A stretch of 64,000 nt of DNA, taken from Catellatospora sp. KI3. GTDB taxonomy: Bacteria; Actinomycetota; Actinomycetes; Mycobacteriales; Micromonosporaceae. Below are positions 23,791-32,762 of the stretch, piece after piece. Where the stretch lies: positions 186,001 to 250,000 of the forward strand of contig NZ_JASAMB010000003.1 of NCBI RefSeq assembly GCF_029948125.1, written 5' to 3'. Both the position numbers and the translations under genes were made by a program. The notes under the pieces are model-generated. The model worked only from the letters and a program-made list of their open reading frames with translations. It was not told the DNA's origin and did no database searches. Within the stretch, counting starts at the first letter, position 1. Each line of letters opens with the position of its first letter.

Positions 23791-26700
23791 ATGAGAGCGA
23801 TCGTGAGATGGGCGACCGGTGCGGCTGTACTGGCGCTGGCTGCCGGGGTGTGGCCCGCCGCGTCCGCGGCGGCCGCTGACGGCGGTATCGGACTCGCCGT
23901 CCACACCGCCGCGGCGAGCTACGCGCAGGGTGAGCCGATTCTGCTGTCCCTGACCGTGACCAACGCGTCCGGCTCGGCTTGCGGGCTGGCCGCCGAGCCC
24001 GACGGCACGGTCCAGATCACCTCGGTACGCCGCGACGGCCAGGAACTCTCCCCGGCCCTCGGCCGGGTGTTCTACCCCGACGGACTCGGCTCGGCCGTCA
24101 TCCGCGGTACCAGACTGGTCGAGCCGGGCGCGTCGGCGCAGGTCAGCCTGGTGAGCCTGCGGGTGCACGAGGGTACGGCCGGCGGCGGCGTCGTCCTGCC
24201 CGCCGTGGCGGCCACCGCCGGCGGCGGCGGCGTGAGCGCGCTGTGGCCGGTCGGCGCGCCGGGCCGGTACGAGGTCACGATGGGGTACGCGGTGCCGGTG
24301 CTGGGCGGCGCGGTCGAACCGTGTGCGGGCGCGGCGGAGGCCGCCGCCGTCGCGTTCACCGTGGGCGAGCCGGTCGGCACGTTCCCGTGGCTGTGGGTCC
24401 TGGCCGCGGTCGCGGCCCTGGCGGTGGCGGGCGTGCTCGTCTTCGTCCTCGTCAGGCGGCGGCGCGCGCCGGCGGCTCTGCTGCTGCTCGTCGCGCTGGT
24501 GGCGACCGTCGGGCTGGACGACCGGGCGGCGCAGGCCGCGATGACCCCGACGGGCAGCCGCCCGCTGGTCCGCTACACCGTCGACCCGTCGCGCGGCGTC
24601 CCGATCAAGAAGGTGGACTTCCCGGCGAAGGTCGCCGAGTGCATGGCCGAGTTCGAGAAGCCGGGCGGCGACCCGTCCGGGCTGCTGCCCCGGTTGAAGG
24701 ACCCGGACACGCCGCTGGTGCGGATCTACCCGGTCACGGGGGAGTCGAAGACCTTCGAGACCCCGGCCAGCCCCGAGGGCGCGGGCACCTCCACCATCAT
24801 CTGGGATCCGCTGTCGACCGAGCCGTACGGCGACGGGGTCGAGCGCGACCCCTGCGCGGCGCTGTACCACGAGCTCAACCACGCCGACGACGTCTCCCGT
24901 GACCGGGTGCCGCAGGGCGACTGCGGCGACACCGGCCTGTCCAAGGCCGAGGCCAGCGCGACGCTGCGCGAGAACGTCTACCGCAAGAACAAGAACCTCA
25001 CCCAGCGCAGCGAGTACCTCGGCAAGAAGCTGCCCAAGAGCATGGCCGACTGCGACAAGAAGCCGCCGAAGAAGACTCCGCCGCCCAAGGGGCCCAAGAC
25101 GATGTGCGAGGGCCTGAGCAGCAGCGGCTGCGGCAGCACCAACGGCGATCCGCACCTGGTCACGTTCGACCACGCCTACTACGACCTGCAGGCCGTGGGC
25201 GAGTTCACGCTGGTCCGCTCGGTGTCGGGGGACCGGCTGGAGGTGCAGGCCCGGCAGTCGCCGCTGGGGGACTGGCGCACCGCGTCGGTCAACACCGCCG
25301 TCGCGTTCGGTCTCGGCGACCACCGGGTCGCGCTCACCCTCACCGGCGGCCGGACCCGCGTCCACGTCGACGGTGAGCTCGTCGACGTGGCGCGGGGCGA
25401 GCGGGCGCTGCCGGGCGGGGGCACCCTGACCAGGCGGGAGTCCGACACCGGCCCCGCCGACGGCTACGACCTGAGCTGGCCCGACTCCTCCCGGGCGGCC
25501 GTGGACCAGATCGGCTCCTACGGGTACCGGCTCATCGTGAAGCTCGCCCCGTCCCGGGCCGGCAAGGTGCGGGGGCTGCTCGGCGACTTCGACGGCGACC
25601 CCGCCGACGACATCGCCCCGCCGACCGGCGCCGCGCTGACCCAGCCGGTGCCGTTCGAGCAGCTCTACCCCGCGTACGCGGACAGCTGGCGGATCACCCA
25701 GGACGGGTCCCTGTTCACCTACGACACCGGCCAGAGCACGCAGACGTTCACCGACCGCACCTTCCCGGACAGGCCGGTCGACCTCAGCGCCGAGCGTCGC
25801 GCCCAGGCGGAGGCGGTCTGCCGCTGGGCGGGCATCGTTAGCGCGCAGCAGTTCGCCGAATGCGTGTTCGACGTCGCGGTCACCGGACGGCCGGAGTTCG
25901 CCGTCAGCGGCGCCACCACGGAACTGGTCGCGCCGCCGCCACCGCCGCCGATCGCGGCCAAGCCGGTCGCGTCCGGGACGGTCGCCGCGGGCGGCGCAGG
26001 ACTGACCTTCACCGGCCGCGCCGGAGACGCCGTCTACGTCGACATCGCCGCCCCGGCCCTGCCCGACTGGTGCGCGCCGTACCGGCTGCTCGACCCCACG
26101 GGCAGCGAGATCAGCAGCGGCTGCAACATCGGCGGCGCCGGCCGGATCGAACGGACCGCGCTCACCAAGGACGGCACGTACACCCTGAAGGTCGAGGGGA
26201 GGGCGGACGTCACCGGGACCGCGACCATGCGGGTGTACGCCGCCGCCGACGTCACCGGCACGATCACCCCCAACGGCGACCCGGTGTCCGTCACGATCGA
26301 CGTGCCGGGCTCGATCGCCCGGTACACGTTCGCGGGCCGGGCGGGCCAGCGCGTCTACCTGGACGTGCCCAGCAGCGACCTGGCGGACCAGTGCGCGCCG
26401 CTGGAGCTGGTCGGCCCGTCCGGCGCCACGCTGAACTCCGGCTGCGTGATCAGCGGGTCGGGGTACGTCGACGGCTTCGTCCTGCCCGCCGACGGCACGT
26501 ACACGATCCGGGTCGATCCGATCGAGCGCACCCTGGGCAGCGCCCGGCTGCGGCTGTACGCCGCGGCCGACGAGGTCGCGACGCTGACGCCCGGCGGGCC
26601 GCCGACGACGGCGACGGTCCGGCAGCCGGGAGCGGTGCTGGTATTCCGGTTCTCGGGCACCGCCGGCACTTCGGTGCGGCTGACCGTCACCGACTCCACG

Positions 26701-26883
26701 CTGGCCGACCAGTGCTCGCCGCTGGAGCTGCGTGCTCCGGGCGGCGACCTGGTCGCCACGGGCTGCGTGATCGGCGGGCAGGGCGGGATCGAGCCGGAGC
26801 CGCTGCCCTCGACCGGGACGTACACGATCGTCGTCGACGCGGTGCGCGGCACCAGCGGCGTGCTCACGCTCTCGCTGAGCTGA
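23791..26883 (+). CDS. Large membrane-anchored fusion: zincin-like motif, VWD domain and three beta repeats
   Basis: 1030 residues. Layout: signal peptide (1-30), a beta-sandwich (31-195), a membrane span (198-222), RRRR, a second hydrophobic span ending AQA (227-249) that reads like an internal signal peptide, a region with YHELNHA (zinc HExxH at 360-364, with a possible third ligand Glu near 387-394), a Lys/Pro-rich link, a von Willebrand type D domain from about 451 (GDPHLVTFDHAYYDLQ, later GLLGDFDGDPADD) and, after a proline run, three repeats of about 100 residues each with a conserved Cys pair (WCAPYRLL/GCNIGG; QCAPLELV/GCVISG; QCSPLELR/GCVIGG), like prepeptidase C-terminal domains. ATG 23791 has TACAGT seven bases upstream and no ribosome site. 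Its target is unknown. Confidence 0.8.
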   Translation: MRAIVRWATGAAVLALAAGVWPAASAAAADGGIGLAVHTAAASYAQGEPILLSLTVTNASGSACGLAAEPDGTVQITSVRRDGQELSPALGRVFYPDGLGSAVIRGTRLVEPGASAQVSLVSLRVHEGTAGGGVVLPAVAATAGGGGVSALWPVGAPGRYEVTMGYAVPVLGGAVEPCAGAAEAAAVAFTVGEPVGTFPWLWVLAAVAALAVAGVLVFVLVRRRRAPAALLLLVALVATVGLDDRAAQAAMTPTGSRPLVRYTVDPSRGVPIKKVDFPAKVAECMAEFEKPGGDPSGLLPRLKDPDTPLVRIYPVTGESKTFETPASPEGAGTSTIIWDPLSTEPYGDGVERDPCAALYHELNHADDVSRDRVPQGDCGDTGLSKAEASATLRENVYRKNKNLTQRSEYLGKKLPKSMADCDKKPPKKTPPPKGPKTMCEGLSSSGCGSTNGDPHLVTFDHAYYDLQAVGEFTLVRSVSGDRLEVQARQSPLGDWRTASVNTAVAFGLGDHRVALTLTGGRTRVHVDGELVDVARGERALPGGGTLTRRESDTGPADGYDLSWPDSSRAAVDQIGSYGYRLIVKLAPSRAGKVRGLLGDFDGDPADDIAPPTGAALTQPVPFEQLYPAYADSWRITQDGSLFTYDTGQSTQTFTDRTFPDRPVDLSAERRAQAEAVCRWAGIVSAQQFAECVFDVAVTGRPEFAVSGATTELVAPPPPPPIAAKPVASGTVAAGGAGLTFTGRAGDAVYVDIAAPALPDWCAPYRLLDPTGSEISSGCNIGGAGRIERTALTKDGTYTLKVEGRADVTGTATMRVYAAADVTGTITPNGDPVSVTIDVPGSIARYTFAGRAGQRVYLDVPSSDLADQCAPLELVGPSGATLNSGCVISGSGYVDGFVLPADGTYTIRVDPIERTLGSARLRLYAAADEVATLTPGGPPTTATVRQPGAVLVFRFSGTAGTSVRLTVTDSTLADQCSPLELRAPGGDLVATGCVIGGQGGIEPEPLPSTGTYTIVVDAVRGTSGVLTLSLS

Positions 26884-26891
26884 CGGTCGAC

Positions 26892-26924
26892 CGCGGGCCG
26901 GCGCCTGGACGGCGCCGGCCCGCG
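26892..26924. terminator. Bidirectional hairpin terminator
   Basis: CGCGGGCCGGCGCC (26892-26905) and GGCGCCGGCCCGCG (26911-26924), a perfect 14-bp stem with loop TGGAC, between convergent genes. Confidence 0.75.
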
Positions 26925-26945
26925 CCGGCCTGGCCGGGCGCTGGA

Positions 26946-27626
26946 TCAGCGGTGCCGGGCGCCGCCGTCGACATGGACGGTCTCGCCGGTCACCCATCCC
27001 GCGCCCAGCAGCCACAGGGCGGTGTCGGTGACGTCGTCGAGCGTCCCGACCCGGCCCGCGAGGGAGGCCGCGGCGGCACTGTCGTACAAGGCTCGGCGGC
27101 GTTCGTCGGGAAGGCGGTCCCAGGTGCCGGAGTCGGTGATACCGGGCGCGATGGCGTTGACCCGCAGCGGCGCGAGCTCGACGGCCAGATGCGTGACCAG
27201 CGCGGCCAGGGCGGCGTTCGCGGTGCCCTTGACGACGGTGCCGGGCTTGGGCTGCCAGCCCACGACCCCGGAGAAGAACAGGAACGATCCACCGGCGGGC
27301 ATCCGGGGGGCGAAGTGCTTGCACAGCAGCAGCGGGCCGACGACCTTGGTGGAGAACGCGGCCTGGATCCGGTCGTGCTCCAGGTCGGGCACCGGTACGT
27401 CATGGTGCGCCGACGCGGTGGAGATCACGTGGTCGAAGGCGCCGGACGACTGCGCGGCGTGCGCGATCGTGCTCTCGTCGGTGACGTCGATCCGGACTCC
27501 GGGGCCGGACCGGGCGGCGACGACGACGTCGGCGCCGGCCGACCCGGCGCGCCGGACGATCTCGGCGCCGATACCGCGTGCCCCGCCGACGACCAGGATC
27601 CGCTTGCCGTTGATGTTCTCGCTCAT
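26946..27626 (-). CDS. Short-chain dehydrogenase/reductase
   Basis: 226 residues from ATG 27626. The cofactor loop is LVVGGARGIGAEIVRR. The active-site region reads FLFFSGVVGW with TANAALAALVTHLA; the YxxxK tyrosine is replaced (VKGTANAAL), so it is an atypical or non-catalytic SDR. The C-terminal end is GWVTGETVHVDGG, typical of the family. It is divergent from an HxlR regulator across 56 bp that contain GGTATACATTTGCTACC, and it is likely controlled by it. Confidence 0.85.
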   Translation of the reverse strand: MSENINGKRILVVGGARGIGAEIVRRAGSAGADVVVAARSGPGVRIDVTDESTIAHAAQSSGAFDHVISTASAHHDVPVPDLEHDRIQAAFSTKVVGPLLLCKHFAPRMPAGGSFLFFSGVVGWQPKPGTVVKGTANAALAALVTHLAVELAPLRVNAIAPGITDSGTWDRLPDERRRALYDSAAAASLAGRVGTLDDVTDTALWLLGAGWVTGETVHVDGGARHR

Positions 27627-27636
27627 GACCACGACG

Positions 27637-27659
27637 GTATACATTTGCTACCGGTATCT
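27637..27659. promoter_or_regulatory. Candidate HxlR operator/divergent promoter
   Basis: GGTATACATTTGCTACCGG has GGTA/TACC ends 9 bp apart, and CTACCGG repeats at 27666. It lies between the SDR and hxlR starts. Confidence 0.45.
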
Positions 27660-27682
27660 TCAACGCTACCGGAAGGATCTCC

Positions 27683-28048
27683 ATGGGCAAGGCGTACAAC
27701 GTCATGGCGGCGACGTGCCCCAGCCGCACCGTGCTGCACCGCATCGGCGCGCGCTGGACGGTGTTCGTCGTCAACGCGCTGGAGGCCGGACCGATGCGGT
27801 TCACCGAGCTCAAAGCACACATCCGCGGCATCACCCCCAAGGCCCTCACCGAGACGCTGCGCGCCATGGAGACCGACGGCCTGCTCGTCCGTACCGACCT
27901 CGGCGGCAATCCGCCGCACGTCGAGTACGCCCTGACCCGGCTCGGCCGCTCCCTGCTGGTGCCACTGCGTGCCGTACGGCAGTGGGCCGAGACGCACGTC
28001 CCGGACATCCTCGCCGCGCGCGGACGAGCCGACGCCGAGCAGCTCTGA
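27683..28048 (+). CDS. HxlR-family transcriptional regulator
   Basis: 121 residues; ATG 27683 follows GGAAGGATCT. The N-terminal Cys of the HxlR family is present (MAATCPSRTVLHRIGARWTV), the winged helix reads RFTELKAHIRGITPKALTETLRAME, and the wing and long C-terminal helix follow. Such regulators respond to electrophiles or thiol oxidants through this cysteine. Divergent from the SDR gene, the likely target. Confidence 0.92.
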   Translation: MGKAYNVMAATCPSRTVLHRIGARWTVFVVNALEAGPMRFTELKAHIRGITPKALTETLRAMETDGLLVRTDLGGNPPHVEYALTRLGRSLLVPLRAVRQWAETHVPDILAARGRADAEQL

Positions 28049-28088
28049 AGGGTCGCGGCGTCGCCGCCAGTCGCCGGGCCGGGACAGG

Positions 28089-29291
28089 TCAGGCCGCCGC
28101 CGAGCCGTGGTAGTCCGGCAGGATGATCCGGTCGGCCGGTGCCGGCAGCACGCGCTTGGCGAGGCGCTGCACGGTCGGCTTCGCGGCCGTGGCCAGCAGC
28201 GCGTTGAGCACCCCGATGCCCAGGCGGCTGCGGGGGTGGGCGAGCCGCGGCGTGAACGGCGGCAGGTGCTGGGCCTGGGCCACGTACGGGCGCATGACCC
28301 GCTCGTACGCCCGCAGCGCGTCGCGGTGCCCGGTGCGCGTGGCGAGCTCGCCGGCCAGCACGTACGCCCCGACCAGCGCCAGGCTGGTGCCCATGCCGCT
28401 GATGGGTGAGGCGCAGTAGCCCGCGTCGCCGAGCAGGGCGACCCGGCCCCTGCTCCAGCGCGGCGCGTGCACCTGCCCGACCAGTTCGCAGTAGAACTCC
28501 TCGGCACCGCCGAGTGCGTCCAGCACCCGCGGGGCCTCCCAGCCGACGCCCGCGAAGACCCGGCGCAGCAGCGCCTTCTGCTCATCGGCGGGCAGCCGCT
28601 CGTAGCCGCGGGGCGGGCACAGGAACGACATCAGGGCCCGGGTCGTGCCGAGGTTGTCCGGGCGCAGCACGACGACCCGGCCGCCCGGCGCGTTGTGCCA
28701 GCGCGCCCACGAGCCGTCGGAGGCGGCGCGCGGGATGGTCAGGTACGAGGTGTACAGACCGAGCGGCACCACCCGCGCCTCGGCGCCGAACACCAGCCCG
28801 CGAGTGCTGGAGCCGATGCCGTCGGCCGCGACGACCAGATCGAAGGAGCGTGCGGGGCCGTGCGCGAACGAGACCCGGACCTCGTCCTCCCGGTCGTCGA
28901 CGGCGGTGATGCGGTCGCCGAAGAGGTACTCGGTGTGCCGGCGGGTGCGGTCGTACAGCAGCCGGGCCAGCTCGCCGCGCAGGATCTCCAGCTCGGCGAC
29001 GAAGCCCTCCCCGCCGAACGCCGCCGCCGCGAACGCCGCCTTGACGCGGTCGCGCGCGTCGACGAAAGCGACCCCGTCCTCACCGGTGGAGGCGGACCGC
29101 ACCGCCTCCTCGATGCCCATCCGCCAGGCGACGGTGCGTCCCGCCCCGCGCAGGTCGACGGTCTGACCGCCGGGGCGGATACCGCCGTGGCGCTCCACGA
29201 CGACCGGGCTCATCCCGTACTCGTGCAGCCAGTAGGCCAGCGCGGGACCGGCGATGCCCGCACCCGAGATCAGGACCCGGCGCCCGGCCAT
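28089..29291 (-). CDS. FAD-dependent monooxygenase (TetX/Rox-like group)
   Basis: 400 residues; ATG 29291 with GGAGGAGG upstream. FAD fingerprint VLISGAGIAGPALAYWLHEYG at the N-terminus, DG motif VVAADGIGSSTRG and GD motif RVALLGDAGYCASPISGMGTSLAL. It lacks the thioredoxin-like extension of phenol hydroxylases, so it belongs to the shorter class that includes antibiotic-inactivating and tailoring enzymes. Monocistronic and convergent with hxlR. The substrate is unknown. Confidence 0.9.
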   Translation of the reverse strand: MAGRRVLISGAGIAGPALAYWLHEYGMSPVVVERHGGIRPGGQTVDLRGAGRTVAWRMGIEEAVRSASTGEDGVAFVDARDRVKAAFAAAAFGGEGFVAELEILRGELARLLYDRTRRHTEYLFGDRITAVDDREDEVRVSFAHGPARSFDLVVAADGIGSSTRGLVFGAEARVVPLGLYTSYLTIPRAASDGSWARWHNAPGGRVVVLRPDNLGTTRALMSFLCPPRGYERLPADEQKALLRRVFAGVGWEAPRVLDALGGAEEFYCELVGQVHAPRWSRGRVALLGDAGYCASPISGMGTSLALVGAYVLAGELATRTGHRDALRAYERVMRPYVAQAQHLPPFTPRLAHPRSRLGIGVLNALLATAAKPTVQRLAKRVLPAPADRIILPDYHGSAAA

Positions 29292-29465
29292 CGGTGCCCT
29301 CCTCCGTCGCCCCAGCTCCTGAAGTGTCGCGGACCGGGTGCCGCCGATCCAGCGACGCGGCCGTCCCACCTGGTCATCCGGCCTGGCGAACGGCGCCGGC
29401 AAGATCTGCCGGGAAAGGTCGTACGTGATCGCGGGCGGCCCCGACGCGGGGACTACCGTTGCCGG

Positions 29466-30302
29466 GTGAACCCCGATCAGCGCGCTCTCAAGGACGGCGA
29501 CCTCGACACGCGCGAGCAGCACCTGTACCGGCTCCTCGACCGCGCGCGGGAGGGCGACGAATCCGCGCTGGCCGCGCTGCGCCTGCTCACCCGCGACTAC
29601 CCGGACTTCCACCGCTCGCTCTACAGCCGGGCGATGAACCAGGCCGAGGTGTTCGTCGACGCGTCGCTTGCCGAACCGCTGCTCGCCGCGCTGGTCGACA
29701 CCCGCTACAACTGCCAGGCCTGGGCGGCGATGGGCTGCGCCGCGCTGAAGCTGCCCGCCGCCGTGCCCGGCCTGCTGACGCTGCTGGAACGCGGCGACTG
29801 GATGGGCCAGGAGCAGGCCGTACGCGCGCTGGGCCGTATCGGCGACGAGTCGGCGGTGCCCGCGCTGGTGCCGCTGCTGTGGTCGGAGCCCGAGTGGCTG
29901 CGCGAGCGCGCCGCCGACGCGCTGGCCTCGATCGGCGGCGAGCAGGCGCTGACGGCGCTGTGGGAGGCGTTCGAGTTCCGGGGGTTCACCCGGATCGGCT
30001 ACGTAGCCAGCGCGCTGGCGAAGTTCACCCCTGAGATCATCCCGAGGCTGGTCGCGATGGCCGACGACGAGGACGCGGATCTGCGGTACTGGGCGGCCAT
30101 CGCGCTCGGTTCGACCGGTGACGAGAGCGTGGTGCCGACGCTGCAGCGGCTGATGGCGCAGGACCAGGGCCGCACCGAGTTCGACGGCTGGGTCAGCGTC
30201 GCGGCGAAGAAGGCCCTGCGTACGCAGCGCCGCATCCAGGCCGCGATCGCCGGCCGGGCCGAACCGGGCGGCTCGTCAGAAACGGCCGACGACCACCCGT
30301 GA
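29466..30302 (+). CDS. HEAT-repeat protein
   Basis: 278 residues from GTG 29466; TACCGT at 29453-29458, seven bases upstream, suggests a leaderless transcript. Helical repeats of about 30 residues are clear from residue 90 on (GQEQAVRALGRIGDESAVPALVPLL; LRERAADALASIGGEQALTAL; LRYWAAIALGSTGDESVVPTL). HEAT/PBS-lyase-like proteins serve as binding scaffolds. No signal peptide. No partner is suggested by neighbours. Confidence 0.85.
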   Translation: MNPDQRALKDGDLDTREQHLYRLLDRAREGDESALAALRLLTRDYPDFHRSLYSRAMNQAEVFVDASLAEPLLAALVDTRYNCQAWAAMGCAALKLPAAVPGLLTLLERGDWMGQEQAVRALGRIGDESAVPALVPLLWSEPEWLRERAADALASIGGEQALTALWEAFEFRGFTRIGYVASALAKFTPEIIPRLVAMADDEDADLRYWAAIALGSTGDESVVPTLQRLMAQDQGRTEFDGWVSVAAKKALRTQRRIQAAIAGRAEPGGSSETADDHP

Positions 30303-30315
30303 CGGCGACACCAGG

Positions 30316-30500
30316 TCAGGGCGTGGCGTTGATCGCCGTGTACGCGGTGTCGGCGAAGGCGACGTCGCGCTGCTGAGCGCTGGCGACGAACCGCCACGTG
30401 CCGCCAGGGGACTGGCCCGGGTCAGCGCCGACAACCCCGTCCAGCGGATCGGCAGCTACCGCGACAAGCGGATCTTCCTCGCCGCGGGACCTCGGCTGCG
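30316..30500. pseudogene. Possible decayed gene fragments between HEAT and RCC1 genes
   Basis: The 359-bp gap 30303-30661 has no intact gene. On the plus strand 30421-30490 reads VSADNPVQRIGSYRDKRIFLAAG, protein-like and reminiscent of secreted esterases. On the minus strand 30316-30415 reads GGTWRFVASAQQRDVAFADTAYTAINATP before a stop. Neither has a matching start. These may be remnants of lost genes or chance in GC-rich DNA. Confidence 0.25.
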
Positions 30501-30661
30501 AGAGCCCTGCCCGCGAGCGGGCGTTCGAAGAGGCTGACGCGTCGGTCAGCGGCCCGGCCACATCCCTGCGGTATAACGGGTCCACAGCCGTGAGCTGGGA
30601 AAACGCCCGTGTCGCAAACGGCGATGGGCCGAGCTGCGACCGTCCACACTTCGGGGGAATC

Positions 30662-31900
30662 ATGCAACCACTGTCGATAGTGCTGCGCCGACGCGCGGCC
30701 ACCGTGTCAATGGCGCTGCTGGCGCTGCCGGTCGCCCTGACCCTACCGGCCATGCCCGCGTCGGCGGGCGCCGACGACGCCGACCACGGCGTGGGAGGGG
30801 CTCACTCGGCCGCAGCCTGGGGGCGCAACCTCGAAGGCCAGCTCGGTGACGCCACCACGACCTCGCGGCTGACCGCGGTCACGGTGGCGGGGACCGACAC
30901 CGTGCGCGCTGTGTCCGCGGGTGAGCAATTCGGCCTGGCGCTGCTGGCCGACGGATCTGTCCGGTCGTGGGGCCACAACAGCCATGGCGAGCTCGGCGAC
31001 GGCACGAAGGTCGAGCATCTCACCGCGGGCAATGTCGCGGGTCTGGCCGGGGTGAAGACCATCGCCGCAGGCGGGCAGTTCGGGCTGGCGCTGCTGGCTG
31101 ACGGCTCGGTCAGATCCTGGGGCAGCAACTCCCACGGCCAGCTCGGCGACGGCACCACGACGGAGCGCCTCACCCCTGTCACCGTCACCGGCCTGGCCGG
31201 CCTCAAGGTGAAGGCGATCGCCGCCGGCTTCGACTTCAGCCTCGCCGTGCTCGCCGACGGGTCCGTGAGATCCTGGGGCAACAACGACAGCGGCCAGTTG
31301 GGCGACGGCACCACGACCGAGCGCCTCACCCCTGTCACCGTCACCGGCCTGACCGGTCGCAAGGTGAAGTCCGTCGCCGCCGGCATCGACTTCAGCGCCG
31401 CCGTCCTGGGTGACGGCTCCGTGAAGTCGTGGGGCGGCAACGGCCTGGGCCAGCTCGGCAACGGCACCACGGCCGGCCCGCAGCTGACGCCCGGCGACGT
31501 CATCGGTCTGACCGGCGTACGCGTGAAGCACGTCGCCGCAGGCGGGCTCTTCAGCCTCGCACTGCTGACCGACGGCCGGCTCAAGGGGTGGGGGACCAAT
31601 GCCTCCGGCCAGCTCGGTACCGGCGCAGAGAGCGGCTTCGAGCCCACTCCGGTCGACGCCGTCAGCCCGACCGGCGTGACGGCGATCGACTGCGCGACCA
31701 GCAGCGGCAGCGCTCTCGTCACCCTCGGGCACTGCGTGGCCGTGTCCGGCCATGTGATCAAGGCATGGGGGGAGAACTCCGAGGGCCAGCTCGGCGACGG
31801 CACCACCACCGACCGTCTCACCCCGGTCATCGTACGGACGGGCATCGCCGGTCCTCGATCGGTTGCCGCCGGCGGCACCAACTTCAGCCTGGCGTCCTGA
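30662..31900 (+). CDS. Secreted RCC1-repeat protein
   Basis: 412 residues from ATG 30662 with GGGGGAA upstream. An Arg-rich signal peptide ends at ASA (about residue 36). Seven RCC1-type repeats of about 50 residues follow, each with a WGxNxxGQLGDG core and an AAGxxFSLAxLxDGSVxSW strand, forming a seven-bladed propeller. Two repeats are almost identical in DNA (51 bp at 31145 and 31301 with one difference, period 156 bp), so recent duplication or gene conversion is likely. The secreted propeller's ligand is unknown. Confidence 0.9.
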   Translation: MQPLSIVLRRRAATVSMALLALPVALTLPAMPASAGADDADHGVGGAHSAAAWGRNLEGQLGDATTTSRLTAVTVAGTDTVRAVSAGEQFGLALLADGSVRSWGHNSHGELGDGTKVEHLTAGNVAGLAGVKTIAAGGQFGLALLADGSVRSWGSNSHGQLGDGTTTERLTPVTVTGLAGLKVKAIAAGFDFSLAVLADGSVRSWGNNDSGQLGDGTTTERLTPVTVTGLTGRKVKSVAAGIDFSAAVLGDGSVKSWGGNGLGQLGNGTTAGPQLTPGDVIGLTGVRVKHVAAGGLFSLALLTDGRLKGWGTNASGQLGTGAESGFEPTPVDAVSPTGVTAIDCATSSGSALVTLGHCVAVSGHVIKAWGENSEGQLGDGTTTDRLTPVIVRTGIAGPRSVAAGGTNFSLAS

Positions 31901-31912
31901 CACCAGCTGTTC

Positions 31913-31946
31913 GGCACGGCCCCGCCTTCCAGGGCGGGACCGTGCC
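31913..31946 (+). terminator. Hairpin terminator after the RCC1 gene
   Basis: GGCACGGCCCCGCC (31913-31926) pairs with GGCGGGACCGTGCC (31933-31946) with one mismatch, 6-nt loop; between convergent genes. Confidence 0.6.
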
Positions 31947-32011
31947 ACCATCGCAGTGCTCGGCCGCGCCGACTTGTCCGGCCGCCAGGGACGTGCCCTG
32001 ATCCGGTCGGC

Positions 32012-32560
32012 TCAGTGCTGGGAGCCGGGGCCGTAGTGCCAGAGGTACAGGTACACCCGGCGCGAGGTCACCCGGTCGACCCGGCCGCACAGCCGCCACC
32101 GCCGGGCGCCGCTGCCGGTCTTGCCCTTGGGGTCGGTGACCAGCAACGCGAACTCGTTGCGGGCGTCACTCGACTCGATCAGGTCCGGTGCGTCCCGCAG
32201 GAACTGCTTGACGAACAGCGTCCGGTCCTCCGGGGTCAGGTCCGTGGTGTGGTCGTGGAAGTCGCCGGCCCATACGATGCCGTAGGTGTCTGCCGCGGCC
32301 AGGTCCTCGGCGAGCTGCCGCGTCCGGGCCTGCTCGACCTCCTTGCGCTCCCGCACGGCCTGGCGGTGGTAGTCGATGAGGATGTCGGTGATCACTCCGT
32401 CGGTGACCTCGACCAGGTAGCGGCGGCCGTCGGCGATCGCGTTGCCGGTACGCCCGGAGCTGTGCTCGATCGCCTTGTCCACATAGCCGCCGCTCAGCCC
32501 GATGGTCCGGCCGTCCTCTCCGACGACCTCGACTTCCTCGATGACTTCGGTGCCCGGCAT
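32012..32560 (-). CDS. Uncharacterised acidic protein
   Basis: 182 residues; ATG 32560 with AAGGGAA upstream. I do not recognise a family. It is soluble, with an acidic N-terminus (TEVIEEVEVVGEDG), a charged helical middle (RQAVRERKEVEQARTRQLAEDLAA) and a C-terminal half ending in a beta-rich RRVYLYLWHYGPG. Histidine/aspartate pairs (GDFHDHTTDL) are notable but match no motif I know. It stands alone between convergent and divergent genes. Confidence 0.6.
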   Translation of the reverse strand: MPGTEVIEEVEVVGEDGRTIGLSGGYVDKAIEHSSGRTGNAIADGRRYLVEVTDGVITDILIDYHRQAVRERKEVEQARTRQLAEDLAAADTYGIVWAGDFHDHTTDLTPEDRTLFVKQFLRDAPDLIESSDARNEFALLVTDPKGKTGSGARRWRLCGRVDRVTSRRVYLYLWHYGPGSQH

Positions 32561-32762
32561 GTCCAGTTCCCTTCTGTCGGCGGCCGCCCGTCCGGCGGTC
32601 AACCGAGCAGAGGCCCCGCCGTGTCCGGCTGATACCCGCTGTCGTACATCCAGCAGCGGCAGGCAGCAACGCCGCCGCGGAACCGGCGATGGACGGCTCG
32701 CGACCGGGGGAGTCGGGACGGAGCGAAATAATGCGATGCCCCGATGCGCCAGAATGGGCGAC

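Noticed and set aside
23575..27324. A 1249-codon minus-strand open frame
   Set aside because: Antisense to the VWD fusion gene and without recognisable domains; a shadow frame.
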